A DNA stretch of 64,000 nt from Gordonia hydrophobica NBRC 16057 (GCF_001592365.1 NZ_BCWU01000009.1:62001-126000); one strand, 5' to 3'; positions 36,037 through 44,721 are shown, counted from the stretch's first letter. Program-made: numbers and translations. The notes: generated from the sequence alone by a model not told the origin.

Positions 36037-36052
36037 TGTGCAAGAATGCACA
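36037..36052. promoter_or_regulatory. TGTGCR-N4-YGCACA palindrome, site 4 (mmsA/lysR)
   Basis: TGTGCAAGAATGCACA, perfect 6-base arms, 113 bases upstream of mmsA and only one base before the lysR ATG. Also fits a LysR-type dyad. Confidence 0.6.
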
Positions 36053-36053
36053 T

Positions 36054-36986
36054 ATGTTGTCGGCAGATGATCTTCAGTACTTCCTCGCGGTCGCACGCAC
36101 CGGACGCTTGGTGCGCGCCGCACAAGATCTCGGCGTGGACCATTCGACCGTTGGACGTCGGATCAACGCGTTGGAGCGCGACACCGGTCAGCGATTATTC
36201 GACAGAACGCCCGAGGGCTGGCACCTCACCCCCGCCGGACAGCGGCTGGTGGATCCGGCGGAAGCCGTGGCCAGCGCGGTGCGCGACGCGAATGCGTCGC
36301 TCGGCAATCGAACCAGTCATCTACAGGGAAACGTGCGGATTCTCAGCACCGACGGGTTCGGATCGTTCATCCTCGCGCCCCGACTTCGCAAGTTGGCCGA
36401 CGAGCATCCCCAGTTGACCATCGAGCTCGTGACCGCGACCGCGCAGCTCGATCACAGCGTGCGGTCGTTCGACGTCGCCGTCACCCTCGGTCGGCCGAAC
36501 TCCGACCGCATTCATGCACGCCCGCTCGCCGACTACAAACTGCGGCTGTACGCCAGTCCCAACTACCTGAGGAACGCACCGCCGATCGAAACCCTGGCCG
36601 ACCTGGCCAATCACGATCTCATCTGGTACGTCGACAAGCTCCTCGACGTGAATCCCCTGCGGACGATCCCCAAACGCATCCCCACGGAGATCAAGATTCA
36701 GTCGACGAACCTCGTCGCACACTGGCAGGCCGCAGCCGCAGGCGTCGGCATCGCGCCCATGCCGCAATTCGTCGCGGCGGGCGACGACCGACTCGTGCAC
36801 ATCCTCCCCGACGTGGAGTTCAGCGCGCGCTTCTGGCTGATTCTGCCGAAGGAGCACGCCCGCCTTCCGCGAGTTCGCGCCGTCGCCGATCTGATCCAGC
36901 AGATCGCCGCCGCCGAAGCCCAGCTGCTCAACGGACCGCCTGCACCGATTCCGTCGCTGTGGCGACCCGAAGCCGACGGCGTCTGA
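36054..36986 (+). CDS. LysR-family transcriptional regulator
   Basis: 310 residues. The N-terminal winged HTH is typical (LSADDLQYFLAVARTGRLVRAA, DHSTVGRRINALERDTGQRLF). The effector domain starts about 95 (VRILSTDGFGSF). The HStV in place of the usual sAlSrqI-like turn is seen in one LysR subgroup. Divergent from mmsA-adh, so the probable regulator of that operon. A palindrome ends one base before the ATG, so the transcript may be leaderless and self-controlled. Confidence 0.88.
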   Translation: MLSADDLQYFLAVARTGRLVRAAQDLGVDHSTVGRRINALERDTGQRLFDRTPEGWHLTPAGQRLVDPAEAVASAVRDANASLGNRTSHLQGNVRILSTDGFGSFILAPRLRKLADEHPQLTIELVTATAQLDHSVRSFDVAVTLGRPNSDRIHARPLADYKLRLYASPNYLRNAPPIETLADLANHDLIWYVDKLLDVNPLRTIPKRIPTEIKIQSTNLVAHWQAAAAGVGIAPMPQFVAAGDDRLVHILPDVEFSARFWLILPKEHARLPRVRAVADLIQQIAAAEAQLLNGPPAPIPSLWRPEADGV

Positions 36987-37006
36987 TTCCCGAGAAGGAG
37001 GCGAGC

Positions 37007-37831
37007 ATGTCCACCCTGGTCTTCCTGCACGCGCATCCCGACGACGAGACCTCGTTGACGGCCGGGATGATGGCCCTGGCCGCCGATCGCGGTCATCGGG
37101 TCGTCGCGGTGTTCGCGACGGGCGGCGAACACGGCACGGTTCCGCCGGATCTGCCCGCGGACACGCCGCTCGCCGAGTACCGCCGCCGGGAGGCCGAAGC
37201 CGCGGCCGCCGCGCTCGGCACCGATCGGATCGTCTGGCTCGGCTACGAGGACTCCGGGATGACCGGGTGGGAGCAGAACGCGAACCCGGCGTGTCTGGCG
37301 CGCGCCGACTCGTCCGACGTCGCCGCGGCTGTCGCCGCCCTGATCGACGCCGAGCACGCGGACTATCTGATCGGTTACGACTGGCACGGGAACTACGGAC
37401 ATCCCGATCACATCGCCGTTCATCGGGCCGGTCGCCTCGCCGTCGAACAGGCCGCGCATCCGGTCCGACTGTTCGAGGCGACGAATCGACGTGAGGACTG
37501 GACGGAAGCCCGGACCAATCCCGATGCCCAGGAGATGATGCGTGCCTTCGGCTATGCCGACGGGATGCCCGACGACGAGTGGGACAAGTTTCAACTCGGG
37601 GACGACGGATTGCCGACCGGTATGCCCGAGGCCGACATCGCGTGGCGGATCACCCTCGACGACCAGACGCTCACGCGCAAGCGGCAGGCGATGACCTGCC
37701 ACGCCAGCCAGACCTCCGACATCGGGCTCATGCTCGCTCTTCCGCCCCGCCTCTACCGATTCATGTTCGGCACCGAGTATCTGATGGCCGCCGACGTGGC
37801 CGGACCGCCTCGGGAGCACTGGCCGTTTTGA
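37007..37831 (+). CDS. PIG-L family deacetylase
   Basis: 274 residues. Zinc motif HAHPDDETS at the N-terminus and the second histidine region YDWHGNYGHPDHIAVHR mark a LmbE/PIG-L amidase. The family includes MshB and Mca of mycothiol metabolism; this one lacks features that decide between them and is likely a third, unassigned paralogue. ATG start with AAGGAGG, 20 bases after lysR. Confidence 0.83.
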   Translation: MSTLVFLHAHPDDETSLTAGMMALAADRGHRVVAVFATGGEHGTVPPDLPADTPLAEYRRREAEAAAAALGTDRIVWLGYEDSGMTGWEQNANPACLARADSSDVAAAVAALIDAEHADYLIGYDWHGNYGHPDHIAVHRAGRLAVEQAAHPVRLFEATNRREDWTEARTNPDAQEMMRAFGYADGMPDDEWDKFQLGDDGLPTGMPEADIAWRITLDDQTLTRKRQAMTCHASQTSDIGLMLALPPRLYRFMFGTEYLMAADVAGPPREHWPF

Positions 37832-37874
37832 CCTCGCGAGCCCCGGGCCTGACGACATCCATCGACTCCCTGAC

Positions 37875-38702
37875 ATGAACGACGACTGGCTGCGACGGGC
37901 CCGCACACCGGAGACCCGTGCCCGCATCCGCTACTGGTCGCGTCGAGCGGGCGCCTCGTTCGCGGCTCTGATACTCGCGGTCGTCGGCGGGATCGCGTTC
38001 GTGGTCTGGGGCGTGGTCACCCAGCACGCGAGCGGTGTCACGTTCTGGGGGCTGGTGGCCGGAACGGTGATTCTCATTCTGGTCTGCTTCGCCTACAGCT
38101 CGCACGCCGACGGCCGGCTCACCGAGGCACGCTTCGCCGACGCGCATGTGACGATCGGTCGGGTCAGCAGAGTGGTCTGCCGTCCCGGCGTCGAGGGCCC
38201 CGACAGCTACGACGTCGAGGTGACGGCGGAGTTGCCGGGACCCATCACGCTCCGTCGCGAGCTCCGGGATTTCCACATCATGTGCTCGGTCGGCGACACG
38301 ATCGAGTTCCGCCACACCGTCCTCGACCCCGACGACGTCGACGACGTGCACTTCGAGCGCCGGGTCAGCACGGCGCGACGAGCCGGAGCAGCGCGGTCGG
38401 CGCGCGCCGAGGCGACGAGCCGCCGCGAGCGGGAGTGGTTCGCCGACGCCCACGTGTCGATCGGCAGGATCGCCGAGGTCGTCAGCTACCCGTCGCATCC
38501 CCAGGACGCCTCGCTCGCCGCCTACCTGTGCACGGTCCGCATCGACCATCCCGACGTCGGCGCCCTCCCGCGGCAGGTCGTGGTGAGTGAGGATCAATTG
38601 CGCTCCACCGGCCCCCGGTTCGGGCGGACGGTCCGCGTCCGTCACCGGACCCTCGACCCCGATCAGCTCGACGACGCCTCCTTCGACGGCTGGGCGGAGT
38701 GA
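37875..38702 (+). CDS. Membrane protein with two repeated cytoplasmic or external domains
   Basis: 275 residues, not recognised. Two membrane helices at about 30-52 and 56-76. After them come two related units: about 88-165, opening RFADAHVTIGRVSRVV, and about 190-275, opening WFADAHVSIGRIAEVV. Each ends with a (V/T)LDP(D)..DD..F motif. So the domain was duplicated within the gene. Arg-rich linker between. Follows the PIG-L gene by 43 bases. Confidence 0.65.
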   Translation: MNDDWLRRARTPETRARIRYWSRRAGASFAALILAVVGGIAFVVWGVVTQHASGVTFWGLVAGTVILILVCFAYSSHADGRLTEARFADAHVTIGRVSRVVCRPGVEGPDSYDVEVTAELPGPITLRRELRDFHIMCSVGDTIEFRHTVLDPDDVDDVHFERRVSTARRAGAARSARAEATSRREREWFADAHVSIGRIAEVVSYPSHPQDASLAAYLCTVRIDHPDVGALPRQVVVSEDQLRSTGPRFGRTVRVRHRTLDPDQLDDASFDGWAE

Positions 38703-38717
38703 TCGGACTCGCCGCAG

Positions 38718-39242
38718 CTACCGCAGGACCTGCCTAGGGATCGGGTCGATGGCGAACGGGGCGAGGAACGGGATCGATTGGAAACGCACGTTCGCGTGCC
38801 CGCGCGGGTGGGCGTTGGCGTCGTCGCCGATCAACCACCGGTACGAGATGGTGAGTTCACCGGGCCAGGCGCTGCCCACGACGTGGGTGAAGGCGGTGGG
38901 CTTCGGCGTCGCGGTCGAGATGAACCGGTCGTGGTCGAAGAACAGGATGTGGGTGGGCGAACTCCCGGTGGCGCCGCGCGGGTAGACCTGCGCCCACCCG
39001 AACCAGCAGCCGATGGTCGTGCCCTTGTCGGTCACCACCCACGGGATGTCGCGCCCGGGGAACGGCGGTGCGAGCCGTCGCACCGCGGCGTCGACGCGGC
39101 TGGTCGGGACGGTGCGGCATGCCGCGGAACTCGAGCCGTTCGCGGGCGCGGCGGACGCCTGCCCGATGCCGACTGCGGTGCCGACCGCGGCCGTCACGGC
39201 GACGGCGAGAGCGGCAGCGGTGGCCTTGATGCGATGACGCAT
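38718..39242 (-). CDS. Secreted LppP/LprE-family protein
   Basis: 174 residues with a signal peptide ending ...GQASA. The region ILFFDHDRFISTATPKPTAF, then SYRWLIGDDANAHPRG and a closing DPIPRQ, matches mycobacterial LppP/LprE proteins. Unlike those lipoproteins there is no lipobox Cys at the cleavage site, so it is probably freely secreted. AAGGAG before the ATG. Function unknown. Confidence 0.75.
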   Translation of the reverse strand: MRHRIKATAAALAVAVTAAVGTAVGIGQASAAPANGSSSAACRTVPTSRVDAAVRRLAPPFPGRDIPWVVTDKGTTIGCWFGWAQVYPRGATGSSPTHILFFDHDRFISTATPKPTAFTHVVGSAWPGELTISYRWLIGDDANAHPRGHANVRFQSIPFLAPFAIDPIPRQVLR

Positions 39243-39446
39243 GATGGTGCTCCTTCGTGTCCGACTGTCTACTCCCCGACCGCTGGGCGCGGGATCACGA
39301 CGTCGCGGTTCCCGCACCCGGTCTGTCGCGTCGGCACTGCCACGCGTTCCGCGGACGTCGTTCAATTGAATGACTCGGCACGCTCCGCCGGATCGACGCC
39401 TCAACAGGCAGTGGGCCCGAGTCGAGCGAGATAAACAGCATTGCTA

Positions 39447-39467
39447 CCTAGTTTGTGACCAACTAGG
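39447..39467. promoter_or_regulatory. MarR-type operator upstream of the marR operon
   Basis: CCTAGTT and AACTAGG form a 7-base inverted repeat with 7-base spacing. A further half-site TACCTAGT recurs at 39516-39523, just before the MarR start. Likely autoregulatory sites. Confidence 0.55.
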
Positions 39468-39534
39468 CAGTCGTTTGCCCATCATTGGGAAATTTAGACA
39501 GCTACACTGTTTAAGTACCTAGTGAGAGGCCACC

Positions 39535-39981
39535 GTGGACGACCACATCGTTCAACTCAGAGAAGACATCACCGTATTCAATCGCAAGATCCGCAGCCAA
39601 GCTGCGCGACATTTGCTCACCCCGTCGCAGGTGCAGACCCTCGCGCACGTCGACCGGATCGGTCCGGTCAGTGCCCGCGCGCTCGCCGACGTGGAGATGA
39701 TCGCACCCCAGTCCGTCGCCCGTACCGTGGCGTCCCTCGAAGCCTTGGGGCTCGTCACCCGCGATCCCGATCCGAACGACGGTCGCGCCGTCCTCATCAC
39801 CATCACCGATTCCGGGCATCAGACTCTCGAGACCGACCGAGCACAGCGCAGCCGCTGGCTCGCCGACGCCATCGACGCCACGTGCACGCCCGTCGAACGC
39901 GAACTCCTGTTTCTTGCGGGCACCCTGCTGCGCCGCATCGCGACCGGCCACGAACCCGAGACGTCAGGCGGCGAGGCATGA
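39535..39981 (+). CDS. MarR-family transcriptional regulator
   Basis: 148 residues, GTG start with GAGAGG upstream. Winged HTH: ALADVEMIAPQSVARTVASL as recognition region, wing DPNDGRAVLITITDSG. No cysteine, so it cannot sense oxidants by thiol chemistry. First gene of an operon; its stop overlaps the transporter start (ATGA). Confidence 0.88.
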   Translation: MDDHIVQLREDITVFNRKIRSQAARHLLTPSQVQTLAHVDRIGPVSARALADVEMIAPQSVARTVASLEALGLVTRDPDPNDGRAVLITITDSGHQTLETDRAQRSRWLADAIDATCTPVERELLFLAGTLLRRIATGHEPETSGGEA

Positions 39982-41381
39982 CCGCCATGCAGAGCGACGT
40001 CCCGGTCACTCCCAAACCCATTCCCGTCCGCGTGAGCGGCCCCCTGGCGTCGGGCAGCATCCTGCAGCCGATCAACTCGTCGATGATCGCGATCGCCGTG
40101 GTCGCGATCGCCGCCGAGTTCGGCTCCTCCGCGGGCGTCTCGTGGATCATCTCGGCGATGTACATCACGACGGCCGTCTGCGCACCGATGGCAGGCCGAC
40201 TCGGCGCCATCTTTGGTGCTCGACGCGTGTTCATGGCCGGACTCGTCTTCGTCGCCGCGGGCTCTGTGGTGGGCATGCTCGCGCCGAACCTCGGTGTCCT
40301 CATCGGCGCCTATGTGCTGATCGGGACCGGCATCGCAGTGCACACGCCGAATGCGATGACCATGCTCCGCGCCTACGCCGACCGCTACGACCGCCATCCG
40401 CGGACCGCGATCGCTCTGCTCGTCATGTGCGGCCAGTCCACGGCGGCGCTCGGCCCCACCATCGGCGGACTGCTGGTCGGCACGTTCGGCTGGCACTCGA
40501 TCCTGTGGGTCAACCTGCCGGTGGTCGCGATCTGCGCCGTGTGGGTGATGCGCGCCGACGTCGGTTTCGCCGGCGGCAGCTCGGATTCCCTGCGGACGTC
40601 GCTGCGCGGCCTCGACTTCGGCGGGATCATCCTGTTCGTCGTCGCCCTCACCACCGCCATGCTGTTCCTCATCTCGCTGCGCGCCACGCCCTACTATTGG
40701 GCCGCGCCGATCGCGATCATCGCCGGCGTGCTGTTCGTGATCCACGAACGCGGGACCGTCGAACCGTTTCTCGACGTCCGCGCGCTCGTCAACAACGCGG
40801 CGCTGAGCGCCACCCTCGGCCGCGCCCTGCTAACCTACGTGTGCTTCTACTGCGTGTTCTTCGGGATCCCCCAGTGGCTGCAGACCGTCCGCGGAATGAC
40901 GCCGATCGAAGCGGGCCTCACCATGCTGCCCGTCGCAGGCGTCGGAGTGCTGGCCACCAGCATCGGCTCGCGCACCTATCGCCGATACGGCGTCCGCACG
41001 ACGTTGGCCATCGGCACCACCGCGCTCGTCGTCGGCGGCATCCTCATCGCTTCGGTCGAACGGTCCACCGCCCCGGTCGTGGTGCTGCTCATCGTCGCCG
41101 CGGTGATGGGAATCCCCAACGGCTTCAACAACATCGGCAACCAGAACCTCATCAACACGGTCACCACCGTCGACGACGTCGGCGCGTCGATCGGCATGTA
41201 CCGCACCATGGCGTTCATCGGAGCCAACCTCGCCGTGGTCGTCACGACGACGATCGCCGGCAGCGCCATCGACGACGTCGGCATGAAGCACATCGGCTGG
41301 TTCATCACCGCCGTCGGCGTCCTGCTCCTGGTGGGGGTCCTGCGGTCGAAGCACATGGGTCCGAAGGTGCGGCGGGGCTGA
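39978..41381 (+). CDS. MFS drug:H+ antiporter, DHA2-like
   Basis: 467 residues, about 14 membrane helices. ILQPINSSMIAIAVVAIAAEF replaces the usual motif D1 at helix 1, and GRLGAIFGARRVFMAG is motif A. GIGTGIAV-type motif C is partly kept in LIGTGIAVHTPN. Likely exports toxic organic compounds; controlled by the overlapping MarR gene. Confidence 0.85.
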   Translation: MTAMQSDVPVTPKPIPVRVSGPLASGSILQPINSSMIAIAVVAIAAEFGSSAGVSWIISAMYITTAVCAPMAGRLGAIFGARRVFMAGLVFVAAGSVVGMLAPNLGVLIGAYVLIGTGIAVHTPNAMTMLRAYADRYDRHPRTAIALLVMCGQSTAALGPTIGGLLVGTFGWHSILWVNLPVVAICAVWVMRADVGFAGGSSDSLRTSLRGLDFGGIILFVVALTTAMLFLISLRATPYYWAAPIAIIAGVLFVIHERGTVEPFLDVRALVNNAALSATLGRALLTYVCFYCVFFGIPQWLQTVRGMTPIEAGLTMLPVAGVGVLATSIGSRTYRRYGVRTTLAIGTTALVVGGILIASVERSTAPVVVLLIVAAVMGIPNGFNNIGNQNLINTVTTVDDVGASIGMYRTMAFIGANLAVVVTTTIAGSAIDDVGMKHIGWFITAVGVLLLVGVLRSKHMGPKVRRG

Positions 41382-41470
41382 TTACCGGACTTCGCGATGA
41401 AGGCCTCCCCGCCCGGCGCACGCCACTACCGTGGTTCCTGGGACATCGCGTGGGGACGAGAGGTGGATCA

Positions 41471-42826
41471 ATGACGGACGTACTCATCATCGGCTGGGGC
41501 AAGGGCGGCAAGACGCTTGCGGGGACACTGGCGCGCGCCGGACGCAGCGTGACCCTCGTCGAGCAGTCGTCGGCGATGTACGGCGGGGCATGCATCAACG
41601 TCGCCTGCATCCCGACGAAGATCCTGGTCCACGACTCGCAGGTCCCGCACGGCACCGATTACGACGCGACCGTCTTCGCTGCGGCCGTGGACCGCCGGGA
41701 CACGCTGACGGCGGCGATGCGCGCCAAGAACTACGACATGCTCGACACCGTTGACGGCGTCACCCTGATCGACGGGACAGCGCGGTTCGTCGACGCATCG
41801 ACCGTGGAGGTCGCCACGGCCGACGGCGCCACGCGGATCAGCGCCGAGACGATCATCATCAACACCGGCGCGACGCCGACACCCCTCGACCTCCCCGGCG
41901 CCGACGGCCCGCGCGTTCACGATTCGGAGTCGATCCAGCACGTCGACCCGCTTCCGAAGCGACTGCTCGTGGTCGGAGACGGTCCGATCGGCCTCGAGTT
42001 CGCCTCGATGTTCGCTGGTTTCGGTTCGTCCGTACGCGTGCTGAGCAGGCACGACCGCCTGCTCGCCCGCGACGACGAGGACGTCGCGCAGGTCCTGACC
42101 GACGTGCTGACCGACGCCGGTGTGGAGATCGTGACCGGCGCTGCCGCCCGCGCGTTCACCGACACCGGGACCGAGGTCACCGTCACGGCCGAGATCGGCG
42201 GCGAGACACGTGAGTTCGCCGCCGACGCCGTCCTCCTCGCGACCGGACGGAGCCCGAACACCGCAGACCTCGACCTGGCGGCCGCCGGCGTCGACGTCGA
42301 TGACCGCGGCGCCGTCGTTGTCGACGATCGGCTCCGCACCTCGGCACCGGGCGTGTATGCGATCGGCGACGTCCACGGCGGCCCCCAGTTCACCTACCTG
42401 TCGTTGGACGACAACCGCATCCTGGAAGATCTGCTCCTCGGCGCCGGCGACCGCCGTGTCAGCGACCGAGTGGCCGTCCCCACCACCACTTTCGTCACCC
42501 CGCCGCTGGCGCGCGTCGGCCTGTCGGAGACGCAGGCGCGCGAGCGCGGCCTCGACGTCATCGTCGCCTCGACGATGGTCCGCGACATCCCCACACTCCC
42601 GCGACCGAAGATCGTCAACAATCCGGCGGGCATCATCAAGGTGGTCGTGGACGCGTCGAGCAAGCAGATCCTCGGAGCCACCCTGTTCTGCGTCGACTCC
42701 CAAGAGGTCGTCAACCTCGTCGCCCTGGCGATGCGGCACGGCATCACCGCGCCCGAACTCGCATCGTCGATCTTCACGCATCCGTCGACATCGGAGATGT
42801 TCAACGGGGTGCTGGCCGGGATCTGA
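41471..42826 (+). CDS. Class I flavin disulfide reductase, RclA-like
   Basis: 451 residues. FAD motif VLIIGWGKGGKTLAGTLARAG, redox-active pair in GGACINVACIPTKILVHDSQ, NAD(P) motif LVVGDGPIGLEFASMF and C-terminal dimer domain with HPSTSEMF. The combination EQSSAMYGG before the cysteines and ILVHDSQ after it closely follows E. coli RclA, a reductase of hypothiocyanous acid and reactive-chlorine defence. Mercuric or lipoamide reductase roles are less likely. ATG start after GAGAGGTGG. Confidence 0.83.
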   Translation: MTDVLIIGWGKGGKTLAGTLARAGRSVTLVEQSSAMYGGACINVACIPTKILVHDSQVPHGTDYDATVFAAAVDRRDTLTAAMRAKNYDMLDTVDGVTLIDGTARFVDASTVEVATADGATRISAETIIINTGATPTPLDLPGADGPRVHDSESIQHVDPLPKRLLVVGDGPIGLEFASMFAGFGSSVRVLSRHDRLLARDDEDVAQVLTDVLTDAGVEIVTGAAARAFTDTGTEVTVTAEIGGETREFAADAVLLATGRSPNTADLDLAAAGVDVDDRGAVVVDDRLRTSAPGVYAIGDVHGGPQFTYLSLDDNRILEDLLLGAGDRRVSDRVAVPTTTFVTPPLARVGLSETQARERGLDVIVASTMVRDIPTLPRPKIVNNPAGIIKVVVDASSKQILGATLFCVDSQEVVNLVALAMRHGITAPELASSIFTHPSTSEMFNGVLAGI

Positions 42827-42848
42827 ATCGCAGCAGAGGAGATCAGGA

Positions 42849-43163
42849 ATGTCTGTGTCGAGAGTCGACCTGCTCGTCGTGCCCGACTGTGCCAACCACG
42901 ACGGAGCCGTCACGCTCATTGCCGAGGCGCTGGATCAGTCCGGCTGTGTCGATACACCGGTCATCATCCATGTCATCGCGACGGAAGACGAGGGGCGCCA
43001 GTGGGATTTCGCAGGCTCGCCCACGTTCCTGATCGACGGCGTCGACCCCTTTCCGTCCGCGCCGAGCACCGGCGCGCTGTCGTGCCGGATCTACCCCACC
43101 GGCACGGGCCTTCCCTCCCTGGCAGAACTCGCAGCCGCGCTTCGGGGATCCGCCGTGTCATAG
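42849..43163 (+). CDS. Small thioredoxin-fold-like protein
   Basis: 104 residues. One Cys in VVPDCANHDGAV near the N-terminus, then GSPTFLIDGVDPFP, which is the cis-Pro region of thioredoxin-fold proteins related to the C-terminal part of MerB-like proteins. CRIYPTGTG follows. Likely a thiol partner of the upstream RclA-like reductase. AGAGGAG before the ATG. Confidence 0.65.
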   Translation: MSVSRVDLLVVPDCANHDGAVTLIAEALDQSGCVDTPVIIHVIATEDEGRQWDFAGSPTFLIDGVDPFPSAPSTGALSCRIYPTGTGLPSLAELAAALRGSAVS

Positions 43164-43222
43164 CCTCGGTGCCGCGATCTGAATCGCGGCGACCGACCGT
43201 CCCAAACAGAGTCTGACCGCTC

Positions 43223-43263
43223 CACCGCCGATCGTTACCCGGAGCGGGTCACAATCGGCGGTG
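43223..43263. terminator. Imperfect hairpin between converging units
   Basis: CACCGCCGAT (43223-43232) pairs with ATCGGCGGTG (43254-43263); GGG/CCC pairs inside. Lies between the thioredoxin-like gene and the SGNH hydrolase gene. Confidence 0.5.
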
Positions 43264-43289
43264 GACGGAAACAGAGGTCCGTTCCGCGT

Positions 43290-44159
43290 CTACTTCAGCC
43301 CCAGCGCCTTCGCAGTCACCTTCGCCATTTCCCGCTCACCCAGAGCGTTCGGGTGGACCGGTACGAATTGGGCAGTCGAGAGCAGCGGTTCCACCCAGCG
43401 GACGCCCTGCGGCTTGCACGCATCATGTCCGACGGATGCCGCGGCCACGTCGGCGAGCGTCACGCCGGTCTCCTTCGCCGCGCGTGCGATCGCGTCGTTG
43501 AGCCAGGACTGAACCCGATGCGTGAACTTCCCGTCGCCTGCGGCGATCGGCATTCCGTTGCACGGGGCATCGCGATCCGGGGCGATCCACGGGTAGTTCA
43601 GCGCGACGACGCGGGCATTCGGTGCCTTAGCTCGCACAGCCTTCATCGCTTTCACGAGATTCGGATAGGTGATCTCACGGATGGTCTTCGACGCCGTGCC
43701 CATATCCTGGTGCGCGCACGGCGAACCACGCATCCCCGCGCCGATGCCTGCGATGACACAGTCTCCGATCATTCCACCGAACAGGTTCTCGTCGTTGCCG
43801 CCGATCGAGAAGGTCACCAGGTCGACGTCGTCATCGAGTGCAGCGAGTTGCGGGCGGACCCCGGGCTGCTGCGAGGTGTAGAAGTCGTCAGTCGCTGCTC
43901 CGCCGCAACTGACATCGGTGAGGTTCATGTCGTTGGTGCGGGCGACGATCTTCGCATAGTTCTGTGCCGATTGGGCGCACCCGATGGAGACGTCCTCAGC
44001 CAGCGGGAGCACTCCGGAACCAGCCGAATAGCTGTCGCCCAGATTCACGTACTTCACCGGAGTCGGAGCAGCCTCAGCCGCTGCGGGCATCAGCCCCGCG
44101 CCGAGCGCCGCCGTCGCGGCGAGCGCCCCCACCGCCTTGGCCATTGTCGCGAATCCCAT
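43290..44159 (-). CDS. Secreted SGNH/GDSL lipase or esterase
   Basis: 289 residues with a signal peptide (ALAATAALGAGLMPAAAEA). Block I is NLGDSYSAGSG with the catalytic Ser, block III is SIGGNDENLF, and block V is PVHPNALGE with the catalytic His. Several Cys pairs (SIGCAQS, VSCGG, GDCVI, SPCAHQ, APCNG, DACK) suggest disulfides. Similar to secreted actinobacterial lipases. An ATG five codons on is an alternative start. Confidence 0.87.
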   Translation of the reverse strand: MGFATMAKAVGALAATAALGAGLMPAAAEAAPTPVKYVNLGDSYSAGSGVLPLAEDVSIGCAQSAQNYAKIVARTNDMNLTDVSCGGAATDDFYTSQQPGVRPQLAALDDDVDLVTFSIGGNDENLFGGMIGDCVIAGIGAGMRGSPCAHQDMGTASKTIREITYPNLVKAMKAVRAKAPNARVVALNYPWIAPDRDAPCNGMPIAAGDGKFTHRVQSWLNDAIARAAKETGVTLADVAAASVGHDACKPQGVRWVEPLLSTAQFVPVHPNALGEREMAKVTAKALGLK

Positions 44160-44307
44160 CGGCGCTACCGCCTCATCAGTCGATCGATTGATCTACTTCG
44201 TCTTCGGGTTGCACGCTAACCCACTTCGCCAGCCGTTACGGAGAGTTCGAGAAATCCACTGCACCGATGAGGTCCTCGGCGAGCTCGTCAGTTCAACGGA
44301 CGGCTGC

Positions 44308-44690
44308 GAGTTAAAGGCCAAAATGTGTGTATAGATCCGTCGATTTCTGGTGCCTGACCTCGTGTGATGGTGGGTTGAACATGCTTTGAAAGCATGTTCG
44401 GTGTCAGGTCCTCGGAATTCCCCCTCGTGTGGTGTATGCGGTCGCAAGCTCGTCAAGAACGGAACCACCAGCGCCGGCCGCACCCGCTGGCGCTGCCAAC
44501 AGTGCGGCGCCTCGCCACCGCAGCGGCCAAAACAAACGCCGCTCGACGACCAGAAGATCGGACCGGCGGCCTACGACACCGGCTTCAACTGGGAGGACGG
44601 GAACGGCATTCAGCACGGCTGGGGAGGCAGAAACGGATAAAACGCCCCGCCGCCACGCCCGGGCCATACACACATTTTGGCCTTTAACCC
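44308..44690. mobile_element. 383-bp MITE-like element, IS256/IS1249-type ends
   Basis: Ends are inverted repeats: 22 perfect bases (44311-44332 versus 44666-44687), extendable outward to 25 with one mismatch. Direct 8-base repeats ACGGCTGC at 44300-44307 and 44691-44698 touch the ends, as expected for a target duplication of this group. The interior keeps only a zinc-ribbon fragment of a transposase, so movement would need an enzyme from elsewhere. Confidence 0.82.
44386..44640 (+). pseudogene. Transposase N-terminal zinc-ribbon fragment inside the MITE
   Basis: Up to 84 residues from TTG, or fewer from a later GTG. The ribbon CGVCGRKLVKNG, GRTRWRCQQCGAS is the N-terminal zinc finger of IS1249-like (IS256-family) transposases. 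The catalytic DDE domain is wholly missing. A 10-bp hairpin (44377-44399) overlaps the start. Could still make a DNA-binding peptide, but I treat it as a remnant. Confidence 0.7.
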
Positions 44691-44721
44691 ACGGCTGCGG
44701 TCCCCGTCGACGAGGAGAACG

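Noticed and set aside
34458..36053. Upstream extension of the LysR frame by over 500 codons
   Set aside because: This part is antisense of mmsA; LysR homology starts at the ATG at 36054.
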